Notes: generated by a model from the letters alone, not told the origin. Positions 1 to 12,791 are shown, numbered from the stretch's first letter. The stretch is 64,000 nucleotides of DNA from Aulostomus chinensis (GCA_037954235.1 JBBMOA010000014.1:17632773-17696772), one strand, 5' to 3'. Numbers and translations: made by a program.

Positions 1-1226
1 ATATTAGATTTTACGTCTTTAAATTTGCTTCTACAATCCGGGTTCAACGCTGGTCTGTTCAAATACACTGGCAAATGACGGGAATCTCCACACACACACA
101 CCTGTTGTTTGTGTCCGTGTGAACCAACTCACGCATGAATGTGGCCACCGTGAAAATATATAGAAATACACGTATGATGCATCCAAAATGCTGCAATTAA
201 ACCGAGAGTGTATTATCATGTCAAATCATCCCAGGCAGCGGCCCTGGCTGAGTATTGAATATTTCGGCGCTGTATGCTAATAGCCCATTGGCTAATAACA
301 CACCTATCAGGTGCATCAAAAACTAAACTATTGTTTCCATACGTCCACCTGATGTCAGACTGTAATTTGCATGCCGGGATGATATGGAGGCTGCAGTCAA
401 TCTGGAGGGAAAACCGCTGAAGTGTGAGAGGTGGTGGGCGAAGGTGGAACCAAGTTCAGGTCGACTGTTATTGAAGTGCTGGAGAGATGCCTCACAGCTG
501 AGTCTTGTGAGAAAGCAAATAAACAAATTGTGTCTCTTTATCGGTATATTAACACCAATTCGCACTCATTACACGAAGGAGTATTGAGCTGGGAGTGTTT
601 TGGCCCCGGCGAGAGAGCGCTTGGCACTGCCCCGCAGCCTCGGTGGAATAAATGGCACAGTAAGACGAGGCCCGCCGCTATCAATCTTTTATGCAACAGA
701 GCAGATACGTCATTTTCTAAATGGATGGCAACCAAAACATCAAATTACCTCATCGTGTTTCTTAAAGTATGGGAAGTGGTGTAAGCACCGGGCCTTGTGA
801 GAGGATGGCGGGCTGCAGCGCCAGTAACAGCGGCGAAAACGAAGGAGTACGCGTTTGTTGTTAAATTACTTCATCTGCTTTACTGAATTACAACCCGCCA
901 GGATAGAGTTTGGAGAAGCATCATGGATTCATATAGAAACAATATCAGAGGGTTTGACTTTCTCATTATGAGCAGGAAGGGCAGCGAGGATCGATACACG
1001 ATTAATGCTCAAATGGACTCAGCTGCGGGGACAGGTCGCAGGTGGGACAGGTGAAATCATGTTTGATGCCATTATTTTATTTTATTTTTAAATCTAGTGT
1101 TAGAAGTTGCATCCTCACGTTTCCTCCCCTCCTCCTCCCAATGAATCTCCTCTCTGGGCCCAATCCCCCTTTGAGGCATAATTAATTGGACGAACTGAAT
1201 TTCACACACGAATTATTCACGAATCT

Positions 1227-1783
1227 ATCGATCGATATTGAACAGCCAGCGCCTTTCTCTTAACCTCGCTTGGTTTGTCGTGAAGCGAAGAATATTAATG
1301 TCATCAGTGGAGGGAAATAGGTCCTAACGTAGAGCGTTTTCATCCGAGCATAAAGGATCATTTGAAAATCTCTCCTTGCAGACAGCTTGACCATAGAGTC
1401 CCCTCACATTGACATTCATGAGGATTGACTGCTCTCTGGTTTTATATTCATGAGGAATAACATCGGGCTGCTATTAAACATATGAATAAAATACACGGTG
1501 GAGGCCAGCACGGCTTTGTCGGTGTATGAGAGGAGCCTGAGGGGAAGCAGCTCCATTTTTAGATTTACAGAAATGACTCTGGCCGAGCAGTAGCAGGCTC
1601 AAACTCGGGTTTCTGCTCTTGTCCGGTGGCTCTTTGTGCTTGTCCGTCTCTCTGCTCGGTGCCTACTGTAGCTCTAAAAGCTGCAATGATCGATTTTTTT
1701 TCTTTTCTACGCCGAGCTTGGTTCAGTAATCAGGGCCCCCTTCCTCACCGATCGATCGATATTGATTACTAAATCCAGCGCCT
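1227..1783. promoter_or_regulatory. Duplicated ONECUT/CUX-like motif block in onecut3 intron
   Basis: The 15-mer ATCGATCGATATTGA occurs at 1227-1241 and again at 1751-1765. Each copy is followed a few bases later by CCAGCGCCT (1246-1254 and 1775-1783). The second copy continues into TATTGATT (1760-1767), the reverse complement of AATCAATA, which is the core ONECUT/HNF6 recognition sequence. ATCGAT is also a CUX-type core. Autoregulatory binding by a ONECUT protein is inferred from the motif and its location only. Confidence 0.4.
1414..1456. promoter_or_regulatory. Paired ATTCATGAGGA motifs
   Basis: The 11-mer ATTCATGAGGA is present at 1414-1424 and 1446-1456, a spacing of 32 bp, about three helical turns. 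It lies between the two ONECUT-like motifs in complex intronic DNA. I cannot assign a binding factor. The phased repetition suggests a regulatory element but is not proof. Confidence 0.25.
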
Positions 1784-1908
1784 GTAGCAAAGGCAGCGCT
1801 CTGTGGCGCCCCGTGCAGCCGGGCCACGGTGAGAGCGACACCTGCCGACCCGAGTAGCACAAAGCAAGCGGTCGATGAGGAGGCAGGACGTGACTTGTCG
1901 GTGAAAAG

Positions 1909-1914
<6 letters not shown>

Positions 1915-1993
<79 letters not shown>

Positions 1994-2030
1994 CACGCAC
2001 ACGCACACGCACGCACACACACGCACGCAC
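1915..2030. repeat. (AC)n microsatellite with GCAC interruptions
   Basis: About 70 bp of uninterrupted AC is followed by AC units interrupted by CGCAC. All open frames across it are dipeptide artefacts. Confidence 0.95.
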
Positions 2031-2442
2031 ACTCCTGCTCAAACCCCCCACCCCAACCCCCTCCCTGAAAAACGTCCCCTATTTTCTTGGAGTTTTAGGG
2101 GTTTAAAGAGGATAAAGTCCAAAAAACTAATAATAGAAGCAGTTTTTCAAGCAAAGATTTGTTCCTCTTTGTTCATAGATTTTAGAAGAATCTTCATTTT
2201 GTAACTGAATGAATCCATGTTGATTTTACACTTCTCCTGAACTCCTAATACAGGCTATTTCTAAAGCTTATTTGATGATTTCCAGGGGGGGAAAGTATTC
2301 AGTGTACAAGCAGAAATTAGAATTTATTCCTTATAGAGTGTGTTTGTGGGTGCAAGCATACCTGTCTGTAGCCACCCATCAGGATGAGGAGCTCCGTTCA
2401 TCTGGAGGCTGGAGGCTGCTTCAAATACACAGATTGTCTGGA

Positions 2443-2490
2443 GATATCTATATCTATATCTATATCTATATCTATATCTATATATATAGA

Positions 2491-2521
<31 letters not shown>

Positions 2522-2534
2522 ATATAGATATATA
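2443..2534. repeat. (TATATC)n / (GATATA)n inverted microsatellite
   Basis: A run of TATATC units turns, through a short TA-only centre near 2490-2505, into a run of GATATA units. GATATA is the reverse complement of TATATC, so the whole block is a near-perfect inverted repeat that could extrude a long hairpin. A short CA tract follows at 2535-2546. Confidence 0.85.
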
Positions 2535-3488
2535 CGCACACACACAGTGAGAGAAGACTTGTGGCTTTAGGAATACTGCAAAATCCTTCCAAAAATAGTC
2601 TCACACCACAAAGGTTTTTTTTTCCAACACTCAATTTTGTTTTACAGACAAGAAGTAAACTCCCTGTTTCCAACATCAGTCTTTGCATGCTGTCTGCAAG
2701 ACTAAATTAAGGGTTAAAATTAAATCTCGACCGTGTGAATGAACAAATTTGTGCCAGAGAACATTTCATGAATGTGGCCCAATGTCTTCTTTGAGCAGAG
2801 TTATTACAAGATATTCTGTTCAAAATCCGCTCTCACTCCTTGGCATCGGTGATTTCACACGCTGCAGCGTTGGTTCAAAGTATTCCAGACACTGCATCTT
2901 TTGGTCTCTTTTCCCAGCCCAACATTCCCAAAGATGTTCATTAAAGTGGAGATGTCATGTCAGCACTCAGCTGGCTGCTCCTCTGTGGACTTCAAACAGG
3001 CCTTATAGCTTCGCTGCATGTTTAGGAACGTTGTCCTGCTGGGAAACCAGTCCTTCTCTTCTCACAAGTACAAGCCAGAGGGGATGGCACACCTTTACTG
3101 GGAAGAAACTCCTCATTCAGGGGAGCTGATCCACTGCAAGTTTAAATGCTCATATGAGGAATAAGTGGAGCATCCTCACACCTGGATTTTTCTAAAATTA
3201 TTCATCTCTGGTTTGTGAGTGGAAACAGACTCTGTAGTGTTGTGTAGATGATATATATCGTTTTGTTGCTGGAAGCTGGGTACAAATATCTGAGCATGTA
3301 TTTATGTGTAGCTGACTATTTTTGATGTTAAATGCAAATATTGCTCTCCAGATATGCTGGTATGCACATTGTAATTACTATTCGGTGTTTGAATATGTGG
3401 GCATCTAAAGAATAATTGTTTTGATGACAAGAAATCATCAACGCCCTTATGAATATTGTCAGAATCTGCTTATAAGATCATCAGAATG

Positions 3489-3549
3489 TCCATCCACCCA
3501 TCCATTTTCTTCCGCTTATCCTGATTAAGGGGGGGGGGGGGTGGAGCCT
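3489..3549 (-). repeat. SINE 3' tail fragment
   Basis: On the minus strand this reads the 3' end of the SINE seen repeatedly after 29 kb: GGCTCC, a G/C homopolymer, AGGATAAGCGGAAG and the ATGGATGG tail. The tRNA-like head is missing, so this is a 5'-truncated copy. Confidence 0.7.
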
Positions 3550-4320
3550 TCATCAGAATGTGTGTGAGGATGATGTATACAGTATATCATGATATATTTT
3601 AGTATATTTGTAGGAGTTTAGCTTGATAAAATGTATTAAATTAACAAATGACATTAAAAAATGAATAACATATCTTGATGGCGGACGAGGATGATGTTAT
3701 TGATGAATGACACATAAATCAATTTGTCAATAAACCCTTTATAATGAGCTGGTTTGGATCTGGATTTACTTCTTCTTGCTCAGTATGAGCTTGTAGTTTC
3801 TCTGAAGAGCTTCAACATGCTCATGTTCAGAGTAACATCACTCGAGCATAGGCGCGATATTATAATGTCTGGGGTGCCGTCGACAACAAGGGTAACGATT
3901 CCCTCACAAAAGCTTTATGTGACTTTTCAGAGCTTTAATGGTCTATCATGCTTGTCCGGTAACATCTGACCTGCTGAGACTTAACTCACCGTGTGGCTGT
4001 GAATAAAACCTAAACCATTAAATGACATCACGTCCTCATTATACAGTTAATCAAGGTATTTATATAAAGATGGTGATATACATACAAGCCTGCATTAGAC
4101 AGATCTGTGTGTGGCATGTGTGTGTGTGTCTGATATATATATAGCTGCAGTGTTGATGTGAAATATGAATATGATGGATGGGCCTGTGTGCAGGTTAGAC
4201 ATCTGTAGTAAACAGATTGGACTGCAATGGCTGATCAATGGGCTCTGTTCCACTGTAATTAGACACACAGCGCCACTGCTTGACTCCAGCCACTTCAGCA
4301 TAATCACAACCTCCCCCAAA

Positions 4321-4334
4321 CACACACACGCACA

Positions 4335-4432
<98 letters not shown>
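4321..4432. repeat. (CT)n-(CA)n compound microsatellite
   Basis: A CT tract of about 22 bp runs directly into about 78 bp of CA. It lies in the inferred onecut3 intron. Confidence 0.95.
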
Positions 4433-4433
<1 letters not shown>

Positions 4434-5289
4434 CTACACAAGTTGAACATAGGAGCTCATTCAAAGATAGGAGAAAAAAGAATCTGTCTTTAGATGCATC
4501 AACGCATATAGCATGAGAGTGAGACATTACTGAAGGCAGGTATCGGACAATGCCAGCATGTGGAGACCCCACAGGGATGGCATCTTTCTCTCCTTTTCTC
4601 TCCAATTTGCTCGGGTTTTATTGAGACAGTGGGGAAGCTGAAGGGACACGTAGTCCGCTCGGGCAGGATTCGATCGTCAAGGCGGCAGGGGAGCATGTGG
4701 CTGCAGAGGTGGTGGCTTAACCTTCCACACAACTTCCCTTTCCTCACCCGTCTGCTTCTATCTACCCTTCGACAAAAACAGTTACAACAAACCGACCCAC
4801 AATACAACATTCTATTAACTATTAATCCCCCCCCCCCTCCCAAGCGTAAAGGAGTGCACTCTGTGAGTTTGGGGTTTTTTGAAAATTGTTCCATGTATGG
4901 GCTTATAGGAGTTGGTACATGCACCTCTCTCTAGTGTTTGGGGAGGTGGGGTGGAAGGTTGGGGAGGGGATTGGGTTATAAATACCCTCTCAGAGCTCAA
5001 TAGAGTGGGCTCCAGTGGGCTCTGTTTGAAGTAGCAGACTGTAGACCTGCTAGGGGGGGGATTCTGACCTCAGTCCCTACAGAGAACCCCCCAATTCCTA
5101 CAGCAAAGTCGGTCAATATCTCGCTTTCTCCACCACTCGCTCCCTCCCTTTCCTCCTCAGCTCCTCTCTTTGGCTCTTACACACACACAAACACACACAC
5201 AGACACGCAAGCACACTTTTTTGTACAACTCCTCCGCCTTTTCTCTTCTTTTCCTCCCACTTTCTCTCCAATGCTCCCTACACCTTTTC

Positions 5290-5309
5290 TCTCTCACTCT
5301 CTCTCTCTG

Positions 5310-5370
<61 letters not shown>

Positions 5371-5396
5371 TACACACACGCACACAAACACACAAA
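5290..5396. repeat. (TC)n-(CA)n compound microsatellite
   Basis: A TC-rich stretch passes into a long CA run with CAAACA interruptions toward its 3' end. A shorter CA-rich tract lies just upstream at 5180-5216. Confidence 0.9.
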
Positions 5397-5848
5397 ATGC
5401 TTACTTTTGTGCAACAGTCACTCAGTCCCCCATTGCGACTCAAACTGCATTAATATTGAATCAAACAGCAGTGTCTCCAGCTAGCAGGCAACAGTCACCC
5501 CCCACCACTACCTCACCCCATCTTTCTCTCACCGCAGGCAGGCTCCCTGTCTGCACTCTGCAGGATGGAAGGAATATTCCCACTGGGCAGGACGCATGGA
5601 TTAGCTTTAAATCAACTTTAATATGGCAATAGAGATAGAGCTTTAGAATCTCTCCCGGTGTCTAAACTAGTCTTCATGTGTTGACTAATGATACATTTAC
5701 TTACTTTATCCTCCCTCCACTTCTTGTCTTTTTTATTTAGTTAAAAAAAACAACCACTTGTGTATATTTACCTTGCTTTGTGTTCTCTTTCCCCTCTCTG
5801 CCTCCCACTCTCATTCCCATCCCTCCCACCGCTGCCATCCACACCAAG

Positions 5849-6141
5849 CCTGCAAGCGCAAAGAACAGGAGCAACACAAGGACCGCAACACAGCGCCCAA
5901 GAAACAGCGCCTGGTCTTCACTGACCTGCAGCGCCGCACGCTCATCGCCATCTTCAAGGAGAACAAGCGTCCATCCAAGGAAATGCAGATCACCATCTCC
6001 CAGCAGCTCGGCCTGGAGCTCAGCACCGTCAGCAACTTCTTCATGAATGCACGCCGCCGTTGCGTGGACCGCTGGCATGATGACCACGGTGCCAGCCCAG
6101 GGCAGCCAGGCACATCCGCTACCACTTTCTCCAAGGCCTGA
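5849..6141 (+). CDS. onecut3: ONECUT family homeodomain exon (terminal coding exon, onecut3)
   Basis: This is the last coding exon of a ONECUT transcription factor, which binds DNA through a CUT domain plus a divergent homeodomain. The acceptor AG is at 5847-5848 after a pyrimidine-rich tract, and the exon enters in phase 1. It encodes 96 residues beginning CKRKEQEQHKDR, the CUT-homeodomain linker. The homeodomain follows, with LVFTDLQRRTL in helix 1 and STVSNFFMNARRR in helix 3. The Phe and Met of FFMNARRR are the ONECUT signature. The tail ends in TTFSKA, which recalls ONECUT3 rather than ONECUT1/2 (TCTKA). The stop is TGA at 6139-6141. The neighbouring atp8b3 and lingo3 support onecut3. 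The exon encoding the N-terminus and CUT domain lies upstream of the window. Confidence 0.95.
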
Positions 6142-7257
6142 GAGGAGGAGAGGGCCTTCAGAGGGCCGGGGTCCCAGGTTGGAATAACAGGCATGGGAAG
6201 TTGGTGGTGAAAGCTGTCTATGACCATCCTACCTGGCCTGGACCGTCTGAATGTGTCCTCTACCCAAAAATCCTTTGTGCCATGCAATCATCTTTTTTGT
6301 CACCCAAAAGTTCAAGCTCTCACCTGAAACAAGCATAATCGTAAGGTGATTTGTGAAGTCAGGTCCACTCCGCATTCCTCACATAAGGACAATCATTGAT
6401 CCTGTCTCTTTTTTTGTTTTTTAAAAGCAAATCATCTTTGTTTCAGAAAAAGACACCAAAGATTTGATGCTTTAGTTGGACAGTATCAGGCACGTTGGCC
6501 TCCTTCACCACCCAAGTAGCCACTGATTCTGCTTTTCATTTCTCCCAACTCACCTCTTTGTGTCTGCCTCTTTACTCTCTTTCACATCCCCTCTAAACCG
6601 GCACACGGAAGAAACAAGGGCGAAAGAACGGCAATAAATCTGACAGAACAGCACATAGCCTTATTATCCAAGCCCCATACTGCACACACACGGCTGTCAT
6701 AAAGAAAACTACGCAGCCTATGAAAAAAACAACAAGGCTTTCCAATTCTCCACCTCTACCTCCCCCTCCTCCTGTAGTCTCCTTCATTCCTCAGCCAAAG
6801 GTATTCCCTGATGGCCAGCCATTTCAGAGAGCAGCTCAGCCTGATCATACGGCAAACTAATGAATTGAAAAATGAATCGATGCAGACAGAGAGAACGGGG
6901 CCTTGACCCCTCCTGAAGGTGAAAATCAAGACGCTCGGCAGCAGATACTCAGGTCTTCCAGGCCCAGCTCTATATATTTTTTTTTTTTGCACAGATGTTG
7001 GAGGCCTGTAGGGAGACGTGTCATTGTTACTCTTAGCCTGAGCCCAGACTCTGTTTCTGTGACAACAGGAGAGGCGGGTGAGATGTCTGGACATGCTCTT
7101 TGTTCTGCTGGTAGCTTTTTCTTTGATCAATAACTGAGAAGCAAGCGACAAAAACACGCTCGGGCATCCAGCCAACTACATTACAGCTGCATAAGAAAAG
7201 CAGAATGTAAGAGGAGCACATGGAACCCAGTGGAGATGGGGACAAAAGGCCTCATAA

Positions 7258-7281
7258 CAGCAGCAGCAGCAGCAGCAGCAT
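7258..7281. repeat. (CAG)n trinucleotide repeat
   Basis: About eight CAG units in the inferred onecut3 3' UTR. Confidence 0.9.
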
Positions 7282-9172
7282 CACACCTCTCCCTCCCTGG
7301 TCTTGCCAGTGCTGGCAGAACAACATTGCCCCCTGCTGTCCACAGTAGAGACCCGCATCCAAGAAGGGGGATGCAAAGAGGAGAGGGAGGGAAGAGCCAC
7401 TAGAAGCTGAGGAGAAGTCATGGCACAACACATTCAGGCCCTCGCAGCTCTTTGAAGGCAGATCAATAGCTAACCATTATCCTATTGTTGTTCCTCATCC
7501 AACCAGCACTGGTGAAGCCAGAAGAGGGGGATGGTTAAAGTGAATCTTGAAATCGCAGGGATTTAGCAAAGACAGGGATCTATTTAGCCTACCCAAAAAT
7601 ATTAAAAGAGCCCCCCAAAAAATACAGAAATTACACAAAGAGGGAAAGTACAACAGAGTAAAATGTAACAGAAAGTCTTCTTGAAACAGACACATGTGAG
7701 GTGCAGCGGAGGTTTCATTTGTTTTTGGGAGGCGTCATATTTGTTTTTGGTCAAATTAATGGGTTTATATGCTGGAACTTTCATCCATCCCATCCCTCCA
7801 CTGATTCACACTTCCTGGTTATTCCCACACAAGTAGCTAACCACCACACTCAGCTGTCAAATGCTACAATAAATTAGTGCCAATGCTTACTGCCTTAATT
7901 CTAATCAGAGAATGTGGTACTGGGTTCACACACAGCAACAGTGCTGATGATGGGCAGTGTGTGCCATAGCAACCAACAATCAGCTTTTAACTGAATTAAA
8001 ATATACTTTTTTATTAAAAGAAAAATCCGATTTTAAGGCATACAGTAACCAAACCTCAAAGATACCACACATAAAATGTCTCCAACAAATAACAGGACAC
8101 ATTTTGAAGCAGAAGAAAATCTCTCCATCCATCTTTGGTTTTCTACCTCCTCTGTCCCTCTAACCCCATTGCCCCCCTGTCTTTCTCACTTCTTCTCTAT
8201 ATTGATGCGGGTATTTAATTAGTACCATAGACACAAAGTTTCTATTTCTTGTTACTATTGTGCTCTGTTGTGCATAAGTAAGGCACCTTGTTGATAAATC
8301 AAAAACAAAAAAAGGAAGGACTTTCTAAAAGGAAAAAAGAGGGATGCAAGGACCGAGGCTAATGAAGGACTTTTTTTTGTTGTTTTTTGCATTCTACGTG
8401 AATATAGACTCAGAGGAGACATTTACCAAGAGAGGGATAAACAGAAAACAGGGAGCTGTTGAAGAGAACGATGAATGACGGACACTTTCTCTCTTTTGGC
8501 ATTTCATGTCAGAACTGTCAGCCCCAAGAATGGGGTCAAACTGGAGGAGCGGAGGTGACACATGACCTCCTAGCTGATTCAGTACGTTTTATTGGAGGGT
8601 GGGGTTGGGGGGCGGGATTGGGGGGTTAAAGCTCGAGACTTTATCTGTATGGTCTTAACATGCAACTGTAGCATTTCCAACAATGTAGTCAGATTAGCGG
8701 TGCAGATTGGATGAGAGATGGTCATTGTAGAGGATTTGATCACTAACTTCACGTTGCTGTAAGCAGTGAGTTAAAGTCGCCAAAGGAACACGAGCTAAAA
8801 TCGACTTGTGGTACAACATTCATTGAGCATAGGTGAATAGATTCAGCTGTAGGTGTTAGACTGACATAATGACACTTGTTTGTAGTGAGAACCAATGTGG
8901 CTACCTCACTAAGCTGAGTGGTTTGTGAAACCGCCACTAATACCAAAGATACTGCAGCCTACCGGTCCCAAACTGCCTAGGGGGACATTAAAAAAAAAAA
9001 AAAAAGGAACATCCAACCCCCTCCCCCGCCCACTGTAGACACACACATTGACAACACACACATGTTGGTAGTAACAGCGCAGTCAGACTGCATAGTGCCA
9101 CATCGGAGGAGGTGGCTGCCTTGCAGACAGAGTTGAGTGCCTTTTCCCTTCAACCACGGGTGGGACTGCACT

Positions 9173-9173
<1 letters not shown>

Positions 9174-9241
<68 letters not shown>
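9174..9241. repeat. (CA)n microsatellite
   Basis: About 34 uninterrupted CA units inside the inferred onecut3 3' UTR. Confidence 0.95.
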
Positions 9242-9243
<2 letters not shown>

Positions 9244-9685
9244 GGTGCTTGCATACAGCTGCACACCCATATACAAACTCATACACAGACAATGCAACCA
9301 TAATTGGATGGACAGAAAGGGGGGGTGAAGAGAGGGACACAGAGTGGGGGCTGTGTCAGCATTTTTCCCCCCATATTGACTTTCCATCTTGATACACTAG
9401 AATACAAGCACTTTATCATGTAGAAAGTCTATAAAAACATTTTCTATACACTATTTATTTGAAACAAAAATGATATGTTACTCCTTAATCTGTCAGAGTC
9501 TTTGTTACTGTATCGTTGACCTTCTAGTAGCTCGCAGCCTTTTCTTTATTTTTCCTGCCCCGATGCGCTTTTACTCTGAGCCACTTTACCTCTCTCACAT
9601 CAGAGATATTTTTGTGTAACAGAGAAAGAGGGAGGTAAAAAGGCAGAGGCGCTCGAAGGGCTGTAGTTGTAGTATCTTACCACTG

Positions 9686-9688
<3 letters not shown>

Positions 9689-9722
<34 letters not shown>
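9689..9722. repeat. (CT)n microsatellite
   Basis: About 17 uninterrupted CT units. Confidence 0.95.
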
Positions 9723-9725
<3 letters not shown>

Positions 9726-12533
9726 CGGCGTGCAAGCACAGAGGCTGCACTAGAATAGTGTGGAAGACTCACTGACAGGTTGTAGACACAAATTCTCTCC
9801 TCCCTCCACCTTGTCTGTCCAGTCGACCTCTCCCCCTGGCTAGTGCTAAGACTCGGTAGGCATGTGTTGACAATTAATTCTGAAATACCTCAAAACCTTT
9901 CATGTAAACTTTATGTAATTTAAACTGAAAATAATACTGCTAATGATAACAATGATTATGAAACTATGATACTATGATAGTTAGTTTTGGAACTTGTGAC
10001 TTGAAGCTTTATACTGTTAAAATTCCTTTTATTCGTTTGCTCATTTTTCTTGTACGTTCTCTCGTTTGTTTTTGCTACGGCATGTATTTAACTGTTTTCA
10101 TAAAGGAAAAAGACATTGTGAATGTTTCTGTGGAGGGTCACACATGAGAAAAGATGAGACAGAAGAGAAGAATGGAGAGAAGGGGGCTACTCGCTTCAAA
10201 TGTTGAGTACAAGCCCTCTCTAAAGGCGGGTATATTCAAAAAGAAAAAAAAAAAAGGAAAGAAAGATGACAAAAATACAATTTGGGCTGAATTTTAAACC
10301 AAAAAATTCGAAGATAAACCAAAGGAGGAATAACTGTTTACTCATTGTTAGCTTTCTTCTGCCTTTAAGTTGTCTTTTCTCTGGAAAAAAAAAGATTTCA
10401 CAGTTACTTTTGAAGGTTCCTGGGTGTGTTCAAGTGCTCCTGATGTTCTTAGAATATTAAAGACCAGCACCTTTTATTGAAAAAAAAAGGTGCGCTTTTT
10501 TCTTTTGTGCATGGATATTGTATAACTGTATAGAAACCAACAGGAATGACCTGTGATTTTGTGGGGAGAGGAGAAGGACGGAAAGACCTGGGAGCGGGTG
10601 GAAGAGGGTTGGGGGATATTTTAGGTTTTTAAAAAAAAAGAGAAAAAAAAGGAGGATTTTAGAGGATTTGGGTTTTAGGCGTTGGAAGGGTCCTTGTTTT
10701 CAAGAATTTCTGTCACTGTTGGATTCACTGGTTGTGTGCATGTGTTGTTGCAACCCTTCCCCTTTCCCCATGTTTCTTTGATGTATATAAATCCAGACAG
10801 TAGGGGGCAGTGTGTGCTGGGGGAGATCAGACTCCTCTCCTCCCAATCAATAGCATTCAATCTTCATTCCTCAGCTTGTGGTCCTCACTTGGGTCCTGAA
10901 ATGTGTGTCTTGCTTTTCCAAAGACGGGCTGTTTACTTGGAGTTAATCAGAGGGACGCACACAGGCCTGAGCGGCCCTGACTATACCCTTTTGTCTGTCT
11001 ACATGCTTTTCTTCAATCTGTGTATGTGTGTGTTTATTTGTATTTTTGTGGAGGACAAAGTGTTTCTTTCTTATGTTCTTTTACTATGGGTTGCAATATT
11101 TGTCATGCAAAAATTTGAAACCATTTCTTACTGACTGACCGACCAACCAATCGCAGTACCGTCTGGCAACTGAACATCCCACCTGAAATGTAGCCAGCAT
11201 TTCCTGTCAGACAGTATTTGTACGTGTCATTTCAGGGGGGGTGAGGGGGGTGGGAGGTTGCCAACGGGCCGATGTAGACACCCCCAGTCACACTGTGCTC
11301 TCCCTCTTCTGTTACCTGTTAATCAATCAGAACCAAGTGTCTTTGTGATGGTAGAAGACAATCAGTTTCAAAACAAGAAAAAAGGTAGAGAGAGGGCAGG
11401 CCAGTGGGGAGGAGGAAGGGGAGGGCAGAAGAATAAAATCAAGGGAAAAGAGGCTGTCTGAGTTGTGACAAGCTGTAGTGCCCGACTGCTGCATCACCCT
11501 TCACTCACGTCCATCTTTCATTCCATCACAGCCAGATCTGTGTTCAAGCTTGACAAGACACCGTTACACTACACTCCAAAACACTCATGAGACATTTTAC
11601 ATCCCCACCTCATCCCGCCAGTCTCCTATACTCCCACTGCCACAGTGTAGTGCACCGCAGGAGTGCCAAAAAGAGAGAGAGAGAGAAAGAAAACAAGAAA
11701 GAGCTGTGGTGCAAAGAACATCCTTTCACCCACCACAATTTCCTGCTTATCTATTGATGATGTAACCAGCCGCGAGGAATAAAAAATGGCTCCGGTTGGT
11801 GGCTTTTGCACACAGAACTATGCAAACACCTGACCCTCCAATCCTAATCGTTGCTGCTGGGTCAGAGTGTATAACCCTCATGCCCCTCCCCTCCACATTT
11901 AGACACTCACTTCATAGCACCCTCCTACCTTTCTCTTTCCTTCCCATGAGCCCGGAGTGGTCAAAGCACCCATCTCCCCTCACGTCACTCAGGGTACAGT
12001 CGAGAGTGTCCGGGGGAGACGAGCACTACAGCATGTTTCACCAGACTAGACTGCTGATGTCCTACAGCTTCACATGAATGCCCCAAACTGCCACTTACAC
12101 CAAAATGGAGTCCATGTTGATGTTTGCAAGCTGCTCATGACTCCATTACTCTACAATGTTTGACTGCCTTTGTCCCCAGCGCCAAGGAAGGGCCACAATC
12201 AATGCAAAGACACTTACATTGTACATTTAAGTTTACAAAGTCGTCTGGAGATGGTGGCTTATATTGCACTTGGACAGACAGACAGACAGACAAACTGACA
12301 CAGGCACATTGCCGGAGAGGGCGAGTCTGCCTTTTGAGAGTGTTTGCTGAAACCAAAGATGAAATCAGAGGTATGACAATCTGGCTACCAAACCTAGAAG
12401 ACAATGTTCAGCTCTGGGCTGCTCTACGGGTCCTGTGATTTACCGGCCGTGTGGACATTCCACTGAGTGCACTTAGAACAAACACACACGCACAGTGCAC
12501 AACATAGTGTAGAGCTTCACACACTCAGCTCAA

Positions 12534-12534
<1 letters not shown>

Positions 12535-12571
<37 letters not shown>
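12535..12571. repeat. (CA)n microsatellite
   Basis: About 18 CA units near the end of the inferred onecut3 3' UTR. Confidence 0.9.
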
Positions 12572-12573
<2 letters not shown>

Positions 12574-12732
12574 AGCAGGAATGAGGGATAAACCCACGCA
12601 TGACGTCTGGTCAGAAAGCCTCTTTTCCCTCCTCCCACTGCAGAAGCCGGAGAGCCTGTGGAGGACTTTTAGTTTCACTCTAGTTGAGACTTTTGAGAAG
12701 GAAAAAAATCTGAGTAATAACTGTTACAGAAA

Positions 12733-12791
12733 AATAAAAACTTAAAAGGATATGGGTAAATTGCGTGTTTTGAAATAAATTAACAAATAAA
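12733..12791 (+). terminator. Cluster of three AATAAA poly(A) signals (onecut3 side)
   Basis: AATAAA occurs at 12733, 12774 and 12786 on the plus strand, followed by a T-rich stretch (12840-12862). These are the last plausible signals before the opposing gene. Confidence 0.45.

Larger units (their letters stand above)
1..5848 (+). other. onecut3: onecut3 intron upstream of the homeodomain exon (partial)
   Basis: No coding exon is recognised here. The next feature is a ONECUT terminal exon whose splice acceptor sits at 5847-5848. In ONECUT genes the CUT domain lies on a large upstream exon, which must be outside this window, so this stretch is inferred to be intron. Positions 150-1900 are complex, non-repetitive DNA with AT-rich homeobox-like motifs and look like candidate regulatory sequence. 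Positions 1915-5400 hold CA, TA and CT microsatellites and one SINE tail. A 126-codon open frame at 2749-3129 resembles no family I know and is left uncalled. Confidence 0.6.
6142..12791 (+). other. onecut3: Probable onecut3 3' UTR
   Basis: No coding sequence follows the onecut3 stop for 7 kb. AATAAA signals cluster at 12733-12738, 12774-12779 and 12786-12791, just before the convergent atp8b3 signal. Long 3' UTRs are usual for ONECUT genes. The tract contains a CAG run, a long CA tract, a CT tract, and A- and T-rich stretches near 8290-8390 and 10240-10660. The 3' end is inferred, and an earlier cleavage site is possible. Confidence 0.5.

Noticed and set aside
1707..2068. Open frames in five frames across the CA repeat (poly-CV, poly-TH)
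   Set aside because: They are translations of an AC microsatellite. The same applies at 4095-4446, 5170-5484, 8977-9387, 14152-14623, 47030-47577 and 55853-56062.
2749..3129. 126-codon plus-strand open frame
   Set aside because: No recognised domain, low expectation of coding composition, no splice or promoter context; treated as intronic chance.
5811..6287. 158-codon minus-strand open frame opposite the onecut3 exon
   Set aside because: Antisense shadow of the GC-rich homeodomain exon; the plus-strand frame is clearly the real one.
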